From positions 372,001-436,000 of the forward strand of contig NC_018334.1 of the NCBI RefSeq assembly GCF_000234665.1: a stretch of 64,000 bases of DNA, written 5' to 3'. Origin of the DNA: Leishmania mexicana MHOM/GT/2001/U1103. Its lineage: Eukaryota; Euglenozoa; Kinetoplastea; Trypanosomatida; Trypanosomatidae. This document shows, piece by piece, positions 9,003 to 20,333 of this stretch; position 1 is the first letter of the stretch; the number at the start of each line of letters is the position of its first letter. The notes beneath the pieces are model-generated. The model was not told where the DNA came from, did not search any database, and worked only from the letters and a program-made list of their open reading frames with translations. The position numbers and the translations under genes are program-made.

Positions 9003-11858
9003 TTAATCAAAGATAGAAAAAAAGGAAAGGCCGAAGCAGCCAACGTTCACAGTGTGGTGCGTACCAACAGGGATGGCACCATCGTCGTCCTCCGTATCCT
9101 CTGAGTCCACGCCACCTACTTCCGCGGCGCCATGGTTCCGCCTGCGCATCAAACCGTCTGAAAAAGGGTGTACCGACGGCTTTCGTAGACTGGCGTCCTC
9201 AACGTCCGTTTCCACGTCTTTTCCGAGTAGACAGCTTGCCGCCATCTTGTGCGCGCTGCCGACCAAGTCGACACTTTCTGGCACGTGTTTCAGCAGGTGG
9301 CATTCGGAAGATGCAGTCATCACGTTGGCGCCGTCCGTCTCACGGGTTGCTTTGACAGTGTTGACGGTCGTCGCGGGCGCGGACTCAGTTCCGCTGGACG
9401 TGCCGATGCAATCGACAGCCCTAGCAGCAGCGCTGTCGCCCACGGCAACTGATCGCTGCTTGCTGGGTTTTTCGATCGCCCTCAGTTTCAGGCCTCGGCG
9501 GTAGTTCAGCACCTTTTCCCTCTGTGCTGTGTTGCACGCCAGCGCCCAGCGCAACGGAAGGTATTCGTTCTCCAGTGGGTGTGGCTGCAGCGGCTCCGGA
9601 TCATTGCCGTGGATCTGCCAGCACCCGTCGCCGTATGTCGGCTCCGTTTGACCTACCGATGTTGATGACGGTGATGGCGGTGAGGGGAGCAAACTCCGCT
9701 GGATCACCGCGCGTTCCTCGGCAGAGTCGGCGCGCTGCAGGTGAGGAGTGAAGTAATAGTAGTACCAAGCCAGCCACTCCTCCGCGTCGCGCGCAGCGCT
9801 GTGAGTGTGCCGCTGCCGCTCAAACAACTCCATGGAGTGGAGCACCGTCGCCGCAACGCACACGGACCCGTGGACAGCGGAAGTAGTGCCGCCCGAGGCA
9901 ACAGCGCCGTCCTCCAGCTCCGAAAGTGTCGGCAACGTAGAAAATCCGTCATCATCGCAGGCTTGCATGCCAAGGTATGCCTTTACGTCCGTAAACAGCT
10001 CTCGCCACACGTTCTCGAAGCGGTACTCGGCCAGCTGGTAGTCGACCGGCTGCACTTGGAAATAGCAGGCAACGGAGTCTGAAGTACCGCCAGAAGCGCT
10101 CGACTGCAACTCGCTTCGGTTGTACACTACAGTGCGGCAGAACTCCGAGTGGTACAGGCGCAGCGCACCAGAGCCGCACTGCAGCACCGACCGCTCCAAC
10201 CCTCTGATCTCGTCCTTCGTGCTGTACTGAGCCAGAATGGGGATGATGTAATAGTAGTAGAGCTGCGCAAGACGGCGATGGGCCTCGCGCGCCTGGCGAT
10301 GAGCCTCTGTGATGAGAGCAAACAGCGCACACTCCTGCTGGCGGCGCTGCGCAAAGAGCACACGCTCAACATAGGCCCGAGACCCAAGCAAGTACTTTCC
10401 AGCCGGAATGTGCTGGCTTCCACCTCGCACCGCGGTCGCCTTCCGGTCAGTGCGAGAGGCTGCAGCTTCGCCGCTGACGTCCCTCGCCTTTGAGGCGGAG
10501 TCCCGGCATCTCAAGATGGAGCCGTACATGAGCGGAAGTCCCGTCTCCACACTCACATGCTCGTCGTCAAGCACGATCTGACTGCTGCCGTTGCTAGAGC
10601 GACTGGAGCAACTCACAGAGCGGTCGTTGTCCTCCGCAAGCGCTGCCGCCTCCTCAGCGCCGCCCTTCACCTTCTTGGGCAATTGTGTATAGTGGCCCAG
10701 TCTTGCGAGGAGCGTCTCGGGTAGATCATAGGACAGCGGCTGCGTGCCTTCGCGCAAGGACTCGAGAGCCTCATTGGTCAGACACGAGGAAACCACAGCA
10801 GGGGTGGCTGCAGCAGTAGCGGCGGCAGTACTCGGCGAGCCTCTTTCTTTCGCATTGTGCACGTCTGCTTGCCTGCACGTCTCGTCTGTCTCACAACTGC
10901 TTGCGTGCGGCCCCGCAGAGGCAACGAGTACCGCCCACGCCTCTTTGTACTCGCGGTTACGCTTCGCTGTCTCCTTCAGTTGCTGACGCCTCTGCAGACG
11001 CTTCTTTGTCAGCTCCTCCCGTGAGATGAGCCGCCGCTCCGTGGAGGGCCCTGACCCACGCGACGATGCGGCGCCGCTTTCCGTCGTCTCCGTTAGAGGA
11101 GCGCTGCTGCAGCCTGCAAGCGGTGCTGTAACGCTGAAGTTATCGCCCAAGGTCGGGCTCCACAGCAGAGTCGGCGTGCGCACCTGGCACCGCCGTGTGT
11201 CAAAGACGTGAAATACTGGCGGATGCAGCAGAGCCTCTCCTGCGTTGGACTCTGCAACATCGCTCTGCACCTCCTCATCCTCGAACTCCTCTACATCACT
11301 GCTAGTGTTCACCATGCAGCATGACATCACGGAGTCCTCAGGATCATCAAGGTGCTCGTGGTCGTCCTTTGATAGTGGGGTGCGGGCACAACGCCCCTCT
11401 CCGCTGGAGGCACGCACGGAGTATCGCCCCTGCGGCACATCCCCTTCGCTACCCGTGCACCCTGCCGCGTGTTCCTGACTCTGCCCGTCTGCCTGCTCTA
11501 CATCCCCCACCACGACATGAGGTTCGTTCACATCGAGCAGATGTGTCAGCGGGGCTGCCTCCACGTACGGGTCGTAAACCTCCGGCCGACATAGCAGTCG
11601 ACTCCAGAGAGAGAGTTGACCCCGCTTCGCCGGCGCCGCGACACTGTGGAGCCGCGACCGCTTTGGCTCCTCCTTGCACTGCGCATTCATGGCAGACACC
11701 CGCTGGATCTGTGTGCACAGCACCACTTTCGGAGGCGAGCGATCGCCGTCTGCTTGGGTGCTCGAGACTGTCCTCCTCCTTCGCTCACGGTGCGCTTGCG
11801 CACCCTTCCCCTCCACAGCCTTCACAACGCCGCCAGAGAGCATTGTAAAGAAGCCCAT
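9003..11858 (-). CDS. Hypothetical protein (951 aa) with a duplicated YYYY motif
   Basis: The protein starts at MGFFTMLSGG; the frame continues further upstream only through a TTG. I do not recognise the family. The first 270 residues look disordered, with an acidic patch around 187-200, followed by a basic helix (about 282-306, REELTKKRLQRRQQLKETAK). Two related segments lie in the second half: about 518-557 with LYYYYIIPIL and about 684-722 with WYYYYFTPHL. Both are preceded by a charged helix and followed by an E-R-[LV]-x-[RQ]-S pattern about 20 residues later, so they look like an internal duplication. The C-terminal 200 residues are low complexity with an acidic end (DSEDTEDDDG). No signal peptide, membrane segment or enzyme motif is visible. 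A SIDER copy lies in its presumed 3'UTR. Confidence 0.85.
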   Translation of the reverse strand: MGFFTMLSGGVVKAVEGKGAQAHRERRRRTVSSTQADGDRSPPKVVLCTQIQRVSAMNAQCKEEPKRSRLHSVAAPAKRGQLSLWSRLLCRPEVYDPYVEAAPLTHLLDVNEPHVVVGDVEQADGQSQEHAAGCTGSEGDVPQGRYSVRASSGEGRCARTPLSKDDHEHLDDPEDSVMSCCMVNTSSDVEEFEDEEVQSDVAESNAGEALLHPPVFHVFDTRRCQVRTPTLLWSPTLGDNFSVTAPLAGCSSAPLTETTESGAASSRGSGPSTERRLISREELTKKRLQRRQQLKETAKRNREYKEAWAVLVASAGPHASSCETDETCRQADVHNAKERGSPSTAAATAAATPAVVSSCLTNEALESLREGTQPLSYDLPETLLARLGHYTQLPKKVKGGAEEAAALAEDNDRSVSCSSRSSNGSSQIVLDDEHVSVETGLPLMYGSILRCRDSASKARDVSGEAAASRTDRKATAVRGGSQHIPAGKYLLGSRAYVERVLFAQRRQQECALFALITEAHRQAREAHRRLAQLYYYYIIPILAQYSTKDEIRGLERSVLQCGSGALRLYHSEFCRTVVYNRSELQSSASGGTSDSVACYFQVQPVDYQLAEYRFENVWRELFTDVKAYLGMQACDDDGFSTLPTLSELEDGAVASGGTTSAVHGSVCVAATVLHSMELFERQRHTHSAARDAEEWLAWYYYYFTPHLQRADSAEERAVIQRSLLPSPPSPSSTSVGQTEPTYGDGCWQIHGNDPEPLQPHPLENEYLPLRWALACNTAQREKVLNYRRGLKLRAIEKPSKQRSVAVGDSAAARAVDCIGTSSGTESAPATTVNTVKATRETDGANVMTASSECHLLKHVPESVDLVGSAHKMAASCLLGKDVETDVEDASLRKPSVHPFSDGLMRRRNHGAAEVGGVDSEDTEDDDGAIPVGTHHTVNVGCFGLSFFSIFD

Positions 11859-12138
11859 CGGATCGTGAGACAACGACGACAATGACGGTGGCAGCAATGA
11901 CCAGCGACCCGCGATTCACAGTAAACGTGAAGGACCTATGTAGCCTTATCGACCACTGCAGTTCTGGGAAGCGGAGCAGGGACGCTATCCACCCCGCGTC
12001 CGTGCTCCGCAATACGTCGGCGATACTTGCAAGGACGACGATATCCGTCGACGCGACCCCGCGAGCCCTCGGCGGCACGAAAACGAAAAGCAGCACCTGG
12101 AAGACACGCACCGGCAGGCAGGCAGGCAAGCAGGCAGA

Positions 12139-12185
12139 CTGTAAGAGAGAGAGACTGAGCGAAGACACCACAAAAAGACAATAAA
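12139..12185 (-). promoter_or_regulatory. Candidate spliced-leader acceptor of the 951-aa gene
   Basis: On the minus strand a CT-rich tract (about 12144-12156) ends in TTACAG at 12139-12140, about 280 bases upstream of the ATG at 11858. It is a plausible acceptor, although AG dinucleotides nearer the ATG (for example 11936-11937) could also be used. Confidence 0.35.
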
Positions 12186-13619
12186 AAACAACAACGGCGT
12201 GAAAAGGAAGAAACAAAAGCGCCGAGGACGCGAAGTACCGCAGCGCCTACACCTGCGAGCGCTAATGAACAGCTACGCGCAGCGGCACCACGGAGAGGTG
12301 CCACCTGCACCGGGCAGCCCGACTTCCTCTATGCGATCTTCTGCCACCGTACTCGCTGCGTGCTGCCTCCCGCGGGGCCGAAGGTGCCGCGAAAGACGAG
12401 AAACACGAAAGCAGCGACAACGAAAAAAAAGAAGAGCGCACAGGCAAGAGTGACAGACGAAAAGGCCACCCTTTAGCCCATCTCCCCTACCCCACCCGCC
12501 TTGCACTCTCTCCCCTCCACGCGACCTCACGTTTGACAGTCACGGAGACCCAAACACGAAGAGAGGAAGAGCAGAGAACGAAAACTTATTTGCTTTTCCG
12601 TGTGAAATGCCCAAGTGAGTCGCTCGACAGACAGATGAGAGATGTACAGGTGTATGGGTATGGGTATGTATGTGTGTGTGCGCGCGTATAACCCTCAGCA
12701 GCGTCTCCGACCGCCCGCATGCTTTTCGAAACGGACGTCCGACAACACCAAGACAACCCACAGGCCCGGCTAAAGGGTCCGTCCAGACGCGAAAAAAAAA
12801 CGAAAAAAAGTGGAGGGGGCGAATGTACCGCCGTCCAGGCACAACGGAGAACGCCGACAAGCGTGCGAAGCGAACGTGCTAGCAAGTGGAAGGGCCAACG
12901 AGAGTGAGGTGGCTAGCATACGCGTTCTGCAGTGAAGCGTGAAGCGCGGAGAAACACACAGAGAAGCGTGGATGGCCGGAAACGATGGCGTGGCGGAGAG
13001 ATGAGGAACATTCACAGGAGGAGGAGAGGGGGTAGGAGAAGAAGAGCCATGTGCGAGCGAAGGACGGCGTGCAGGTCACCGGATCCTGAGGTCACGGGAG
13101 CGCGCACGCAAAACCCTAAACACGCCAGCGCAGCGGTGAGCAGAGACCCCTTTCTCTTTTCGTTTGGAGAGAGGAGCGGCTGTTCGCACATCTTTCTTCA
13201 TGCGGCACACGAAACCAGGAGGAGAAGCATCTATGTCCGTTGGGCCACGAACCACAGGCAAACGCCTCCGCCGCATAGAGGTCGGTATTTCTTTGTGTTC
13301 GTGTTACTGCGGTTTCACCATAGGTGTCCGGTACGTCATCCCGCGGAAGCAGCTTTGACAGAAGCCCATGGCGACGCAGCGCAGCGCTTCCGACAGAAGG
13401 GGATGGAAGGGGGCATGCGAAGAGCACTCGAAAGAAAAGAGAGAAACAAGCCTGGTGGCTCCCGACACAGTCATCCGTGAGAGTCGAGGGACAAACATCA
13501 GCCGCCTCGATCCACAGCACCACATAGTGCGGCTTCGAGAGTCTCCATGTTCGACATTGGAGGACTGGATCCTATACTACGGGGGTGGCCTCGGCACGCC
13601 TCCGGCATCTGCCCTCCCC

Positions 13620-14070
13620 CCGCTCCGATGAGCCCACCCGCCCAGATACAGGGGATACCGCACATGTCGCAGACATGCACTTCGCCGCTCATTTGCATGC
13701 ATCTCTTCGCACCCTTGGCCTCCCCATGCCTTGTGTGAACAAGATACATCATGCCCACCACCGCTGAAGCAATGCGCGCGCAGTACTCGAATTCTCGCAT
13801 CATGGGGCCTGGTCCACCACGGCGTCGCTGCCTCGGGAAGGGACGGAGGCGTGCCTCGAGGGCCTGCCCGCGTGGGCCGCCACAGGCGCGACGCAGCCAC
13901 GACCGCCAGCGTCACCGGCGCAGCGCCAGCGCAGCCCTGGCCGCCGCACCAGCTGTCCGCAGCCAGCGCCCAAGGCCAGGTCGCAGGCTGCCTGGCGTCC
14001 CCACAGAGCAGGCGCTCGGCCCCCATGCCACCACGCCGTGGCCGGCGTCCTCAGGGGAGGCACGGAGTAG
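13620..14070 (-). mobile_element. SIDER-type retroposon remnant, copy B
   Basis: The segment at about 13880-14015 is almost the exact reverse complement of about 41883-42012, and its high-coordinate end matches the end of the copy at about 49885-50280. The minus-strand signature here is GGACGCCAGGCAGCC, a variant of the GGAAGCCAAGCAG signature in the other copies. The low-coordinate boundary is uncertain. It sits in the long 3' region of the RRM gene ending at 20334. Confidence 0.65.
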
Positions 14071-15153
14071 CCTACTCGAAGGTCAGACGCATCATCAGCG
14101 GCGCATCTGAGTGCGACTGGAGGTGCTCGCGTACAAGTGAGCAGGCACACATGGTCCACGAGCGAGTGACATGGAAAAGCAAAACGGGAAAAGGGGGAGA
14201 GAGGGAGCAAGTGAGCGTTGAGTTACCAGGATGAAGGCAGATTGCCTTCGTGTCAAGCACCGCTTTCCTCCTCAGCGAGTGCATGCGTGTCGTGTCGCTT
14301 GGCATGCCTGAGAAACGTCGTTCTGAAGTTTCGATGGCTTTTTTTCTTGTTATTGTTTGTGTATGTATACAGGCGCTGTCTCTCTGACTGTTTTGAGAGT
14401 CACTCATGATAAGGGGAGGAGGAGGAGGAGGAGGAGGGGCAGCAGTTGGCGTGTACCCCCCCCCTCCGCCGCCTCCTCCCGCCCTCCCTCCACCACAAAG
14501 AAAAAAAAAGGAACAGAAAAGATACGCAGCGCGAAAGCGGAGCAAGCGAGACCCGTTTTTCTTCGGCTGTGTGGCGTTGCTCTCACTCTCTATATATATA
14601 TGTGTGTCTGTAGATATATAGATACCGGGCATTCAATGCCTGACATGGACGCCCACACCTTTCTCCAGCGTGGTACCAGACACAGCGAAAAACAAAAGAG
14701 AGCACACAATGAAACAGCAAAACTCGCCGAATAGCAACCACATATGCACGCACGGGAAGCCCAGATATAGACCAGAACACCTTCGCGATGGCGCCAGCGA
14801 GATCGAAACGAAGAGCCTAAAAGAAATGCCTCGCATAGTGCGCGGTCCCTTCCCTCGTCGTCAGTCAGCAGCACCGTGCGCCGCACCAGCAACGCAGATG
14901 CTGCAACGTTCTGTGCCTCCACCGAATCCCACGTTAGACACGTGAGACGGAGTGCCGCGTGTGACAAAATGGCGCGGTGAAGATGCGGCAAGGGTTGCGG
15001 ACATGAAAAAAAAGACAATTTCCAAGAGCCGATTGCTGCTGCGAAGCGCCTCCAGGCATGTGCAGATGCACCCGGCAAACGACCGAGAAAAAAAAGAGGT
15101 AGAATCCATACAAGAAAAAAAAAGCCATACAAAACACATAACGTATGTAATAT

Positions 15154-15178
15154 ATTATATATAGATAATATATATAAT
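15154..15178. repeat. AT-only inverted repeat (hairpin) within an AT-rich island
   Basis: A perfect 10-base stem made only of A and T (15154-15163 and 15169-15178) surrounds the loop GATAA. It lies in about 60 bases of nearly pure A/T (15140-15200), which stands out in this GC-rich sequence. It is 280 bases from SIDER copy C. Confidence 0.8.
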
Positions 15179-15454
15179 GTATACATATAATATATAAGAT
15201 TTACCTACGTCTGTCTGTTGTTCGTTCGAGGCAGACGTGTGTCAGGGTCAGTGGAAGGGCCGGCAGATGCACCACCACCACCATCCACACACATACACAC
15301 GCGCACGAGCGAAAAAAAAGATCAGCGACACAACGCGGCAGAAAATCAAGCCGTTGTGACGGAGACGGTGTAGGAAAACGGACAAGGGCAAAGGTAACGG
15401 TGCGCCATTACCTATCCTCTGCTCCCACGCGGTCAGTCGCTGCCACACAGAACA

Positions 15455-16030
15455 TGACTCGAACGCCATGCTCCTACCCCACTCGCCCTGTGACAGCTCC
15501 TCATCGTATAGTGCAGAGCCCTTGCCGGCGCACGCATTACAGCAGTGCGCTGACCCAGTCTTTTGAACACGGCCTCTGTCTCATACACTACCCACCCACC
15601 CCGTTCCGCAGCCGCTCCCTGTCGTGCCGGTCGCTACCTGGTGCGTCCAGCCCGGCATGGCGCAGACTTTCTCCACCAGCACGCCGTGTGAGGGCCGCGT
15701 GGGATGCGTTCGAGTCGAGTTGACACACCCTGCCCATCACACAGATGGCACAAGCCTGTCCACTGTCGCAGGTCCCCCCCCCACGCATCGCACCGTCCAG
15801 GACCTGACTGCTGACATCAGCAGCGATACATCGCGCTGACATCTCCCTGCGTAGGTAGGTGCGTGACCCTGCCACCACCAGGAGTGGCTCAGCATTTGGC
15901 AGAGGGATAGGGAGGGGAGGAGGACTGCTTGGCTTCCTCCCACGTACAGAGTAAGGGGGCCGAGGGTGCACTGGAGCCTGGGATACCACGCAGGGAGGTG
16001 CGCCCTCTGCACCGCCGTCATCAGGGGAGC
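15455..16030 (-). mobile_element. SIDER-type retroposon remnant, copy C
   Basis: About 575 bp nearly identical to copy A (7030-7600) across the whole element. The shared blocks include CTACCTGGTGCGTCCAGCCC, the GTTCGAGTCGAGTTGACACA stretch and the minus-strand 5' signature GGAGGAAGCCAAGCAG. It has the same orientation as the genes and is the second element in the 3' region of the RRM gene ending at 20334. Confidence 0.8.
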
Positions 16031-17757
16031 CTTTATCCGCTAAGCACACACAAAAAAGAGAGGGTCCTGTGTGTCTGCGAGAGAAAGAGCGGTAGAGTCA
16101 CAACGATGGTGACCCGCGGCACACGCATCGACACAGTGAAAGAGCGACGTGCGCGCCAGCATAGAAAGCAAGAGAGTATGCGAATAAAAACATACGAGAA
16201 ACAGGAGGAACCAAAACGGTAAAAATAGAGACACCGAAGACCAGGAAGTTACGATGCAGCAAAGGGAGGACGGTCAGCCCATCCGGCGTGCCCTTCGCGG
16301 TCGCATCACACTGCACGCAGGAGCTGTGTGTGAGAAAAAAAGAGATCGTGGATTGATGACGCCGTTCGTGCCCCCCCCGCACACACACACACACCAAGTT
16401 AGACGCGCAGACATACTCGGGAGGGGCAGGTGAAAAGACGTACGCGCGACCCATACAGTATGGGGGAGGAGGAGGAGGGGCGGGGCAGAAAAATAGAAGG
16501 CACTGAAGCAAGGCACACAGACACATACACAAAGAAGGCGTCGCAATGCAATGTGAAGACAACAGTGACGAGGAGGAAAAGGCAGAGAAAAGGAGAGCGA
16601 AGTTCGTTATCCAAAAGCAAAGAGGGAGGTCGCAGAGAGAAGCATGTGAAAGGTCGCATGACGAGAACACAGAGCACATATATATATGTGCAAGTGAGTG
16701 CAACTTTCTCACACACACACCGCCACCACACACACCATTCCCTTACAAATGAAGCGCCGCACACAACGCGGGTGTGGCACCTGCTGCCTCATCGCTACAC
16801 ACCTCATCAGGCACCAACACGAGGGCTGCTCAGCCACGGCCAATGTAGGAAAGAGAAGAAACCTAAAAAACAAACGCTCGAGGAAGCTCACGTATGAGTA
16901 GGGAGCGTGCGTGGGGCACCCTCGAGGTTAAGAATGGGTGTCATAGGGATTGCGTACCACGCCCATACACTCGCACACACACACGTCACAGAGTGGCACG
17001 CGTGCACAAGAGCACGCACGGAAGGGGCACAAAAAAATCGACCCGATGAACGAACATCGATGACACAAAAGGCACGCACAGACACGAAACAACCTATATA
17101 CGGAAGGAGATACGGCGAAGAGATCTGTGAAGGGTGCCATCGCATCCTCCCAATTCACATATACGTGAGACAACGCCGAACAAGCAATAAAAAAAACGGA
17201 ACAGAAGCGAAGACGACGACGTCGACGGGTGAGGGAGGAAGTCGGCACGTGTGCTAAAAAAAGCGCTCGCTTCGAAGGAGTAAAAAGAGCTCCGCTCCAT
17301 CCTCCCTTTTACGAGGGAACTTACTGAGGAAGACTCCCAGCAAGAGCGCCATACTCATCGAGTCCCATAGGGATGGAAGATGTGCGTGTTCATGACCATG
17401 TCGAGCGAACACACGCACAGAGCCTGCCCAACGAGACAATATGGACGGCCACGCTCCTGTCTCCACCTCTCCAGTTTTCTTTTTTTCTTTCCTGATTTTG
17501 CGCCACTGCTACACCAAAGAAACAGCTAGCCCTTGTGGTGTACTTATTGCGTCGCAGAGAGGGTCTTCGACTCGTTGAGCAATGGATGCGTGATCGGTCC
17601 ATACATGCGAAAAGTGTTTGTAGCAGCACTGCCTGTGCGACAATACGCGAGATTGCTGTCTATGGCAGCCTTAGCATCCCCACAGATCCGCGAACATGCG
17701 TGGGGAACGACGCACTCAAAAACAAAAAAAAACACAAAAAAAAGCACAAGAAAGGAG

Positions 17758-17800
17758 CCACCACCACCACCACCACCACCACCACCACAACAACAACAAT
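17758..17800. repeat. CAC/CAA triplet repeat
   Basis: Eleven or so CAC units are followed by CAA units on the plus strand, in gene-free sequence just after A-rich runs. Confidence 0.85.
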
Positions 17801-19610
17801 CACAGGAAGAACAAAAATGAGATGCGTCACAGCACCCCTGCTGTATCCACATGGAGGAAGGGGTGTGACAGACGGGTCGGGAGGAGAGGGAGGGAGGGGG
17901 AGGGAGGGCTGGTGATCGTCTCCTCACCTCAAAACCCGCACAAGTCGAGACGCACGGGAAATCGGATACGAATGTGCGGAGCAGGAGCGGGACAGGCGCA
18001 CGCAGGCCATGCGAAGCTGCCCCACACACCCACTCCTTTTACGCCCTTTTTCTTTGCCTTTTCCACCGCTTGTCTAGCGACGGGACGACGCCCCGTGTGA
18101 GCGGCTCGAATGTGAAGAGCTGCCGGCGCATGGAAGCAGAAAGGCGAATCACCCCCCCCCCACACACACACACGCACACACAAGCACACAAAATTAAGGT
18201 GAGACAGAGAGCAGCGTGCGGAGAAGGAGGGCGAGAGCGATGCGAATAAAAGGCGAAGCGCAACGAACAAGAGAAACAGATGGAGGATGTTAAGGATTGC
18301 ACACCAAACGGAGAGACGGACACAATAAGCACCGATGAAAGGGGGACAACAGCCGCAAGAAGAAGAGGACGAGCGAATCTACGGAAACACTCAAGGGAAC
18401 AGCTCAAACGAAGAAAAAGATCAGGGGGAGGGGAGCGGGGGGTTGGGCGGACGACGTCCGGGCGGAGGGGTGAGGTGATGGATGATGGGGGGCGGGGGCG
18501 GTGTAAAGCAAAGAAATGAAAAACAGGAGAGGAGATGCAGCACCCCAAGAGAGAGAGACATGTGAACAGACGAAAAGGTGTGAATGAAAAACAAAGCTCA
18601 CACACGCATGTGGACCGCATCGAGAAAATAAAACTCTGACAATCCGCAAAACAACGACGCGAAATCGACCATGTGAAAGGGGGGAAGAAATAAACGGTGA
18701 GGCAGACATGGAAATGAACGGAAAAAAAAAACGTGAAGAAGCGGGCCGGAAAACCGCACACGACGGCGTGCGTGAGTTGTTTTTTTCGTTTTGACGCGTA
18801 CAATGCCGCACGCGCGCTCCGACGCGATAGCCACTCAGCATATGCAGTACAAATGTTTGGAAAGCAAACAGCTCCACGAAATCGATCTACGGCGCCAGAA
18901 AGGACGGGAGGGGGAGGACGGGACACTCATACATACACAGGTGAGGATATGCCCATGTGACAACGGGTCTAGGAGAGATAAAAAAAGATGGGGCGGGGTG
19001 GGTGGGGGGGAGTGCAGGCGAAAGTGACGTCGGCGATGGCAACGAGGCACGATAAACGTGCAGGGAAGACAGGAGGAGACCAGACCAAACACGCGAAGCG
19101 CGACCCGCACACAACGCGCACACTACAGACCGCGCGAAAGGACTGTAACGAGGCGGGCAGCGGGAGAGAGAACCAATGCGGGAGAATCAGAAACAGCTCG
19201 CACAAACGAAAAGCACAAGGCATAGCCGAAGCATTGGCCGCAATGACCCTCATACCTTGACGCCTGCTATCCAGAAAGGGCAGCGAAAATGCTGGTGCGC
19301 TTTTTGTTGATGATGATCCCTTCCAGGCACCAAAATGTATAGTCCTGGTGACCAATGAACGCCATCACGCAACGGCACCTCGAGAAGACATCCATCACAC
19401 ACACAGACACAGACAAGGAGAGAGTGACAGACGGGGGAAGGTCAAAAACAAGATAATAATAATAACGCAAACGGCACTGCTAGTTTCCTACTCGACCAAA
19501 CGTGTGAAGGAGGGAGGAAGGGGAGTATGTTACGAAGTGCTAGAGAACCACACGAGAGAAATACGATGGAAATATACGGAAAAAAACGGATGCTACTACA
19601 CGCAGGGACA

Positions 19611-19634
19611 CATATATATATATATATATATATA
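19611..19634. repeat. (TA)n microsatellite
   Basis: A run of about 11 TA units in gene-free sequence, about 0.7 kb beyond the stop codon of the RRM gene that ends at 20334. Confidence 0.9.
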
Positions 19635-20333
19635 CCGCATCACCGCTCTGGGCTACATTCAAAGAGTGATGGTGTCAGAGACAGTGTGTGTGTGTGTGTA
19701 AAAAAAAATAGAGGAGGGTCAGGAACGAACAGTAGACCGACAGAAGGACCGGAGAGGAAGTGGAGTGCCAACTCTAAAACCGAGGAATACAAGTACCCCA
19801 CCGAGACAGAAAAAGGCACCGAAGCAACTCGCTACAGTTGCTCACTCAGACAAGGGCAGAGACAGAGAGAGAAATGGGGATCGGAATGGCACACCGGCAC
19901 ACACGAAGCCACGAGGCGAGATGGGACGCCGACGGAGAAGGACTCCGACGAGCAGTTGAACATACGCGCGGGAAAAGCGGTCTTTTCGCCTGCCCCTATT
20001 TATCTATGTGCGTGTGTGTGTAATGTAAGAAGCAGTGGAGAGAGAGAGACGCGACCGGTACGCAATGCACATGAGCAGAGACAACAGTATTGGCATGAGG
20101 CCGCTGGAGAAGGTCCAGCGTACCACGTTTGGCATAAGACAAGAGCAACACAGGCATCCAGCAGACACAGTCAGGATAGAGGGGAGGGCGGCGGCACGCG
20201 AGGCACACAAGCACGATGCAGCAGCTCAAAAACAAAAGAGAAGTAATGGCACCCTCGCCGGCCCCACGAGGTTGTCGAGCACTGTCGATCCTCTTCCTAA
20301 TCTAAATGGCACTTAGCGCTTCTTTCAAACACC

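Larger units (their letters stand above)
11859..20333. other. 8.5-kb gene-free stretch, mostly 3'UTR of the upstream RRM gene
   Basis: No gene is supported. The stretch holds two SIDER copies (about 13620-14070 and 15455-16030), an AT-only hairpin region (15140-15200), a CAC/CAA triplet tract (about 17758-17800), TA repeats (about 19611-19634), and long purine-rich plus-strand segments. Open frames of 200-300 codons (for example minus 18039-18926 and plus 19527-20246) are made of UTR-like low-complexity sequence. Confidence 0.6.

Noticed and set aside
18039..18926. 295-residue minus-strand open frame
   Set aside because: Cys/Ser/Phe/Arg-rich translation of pyrimidine-rich 3'UTR sequence, with no domain and no splice site arrangement.
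19527..20246. 239-residue plus-strand open frame
   Set aside because: On the wrong strand for this unit, contains a TA microsatellite, and is made of purine-rich UTR sequence.
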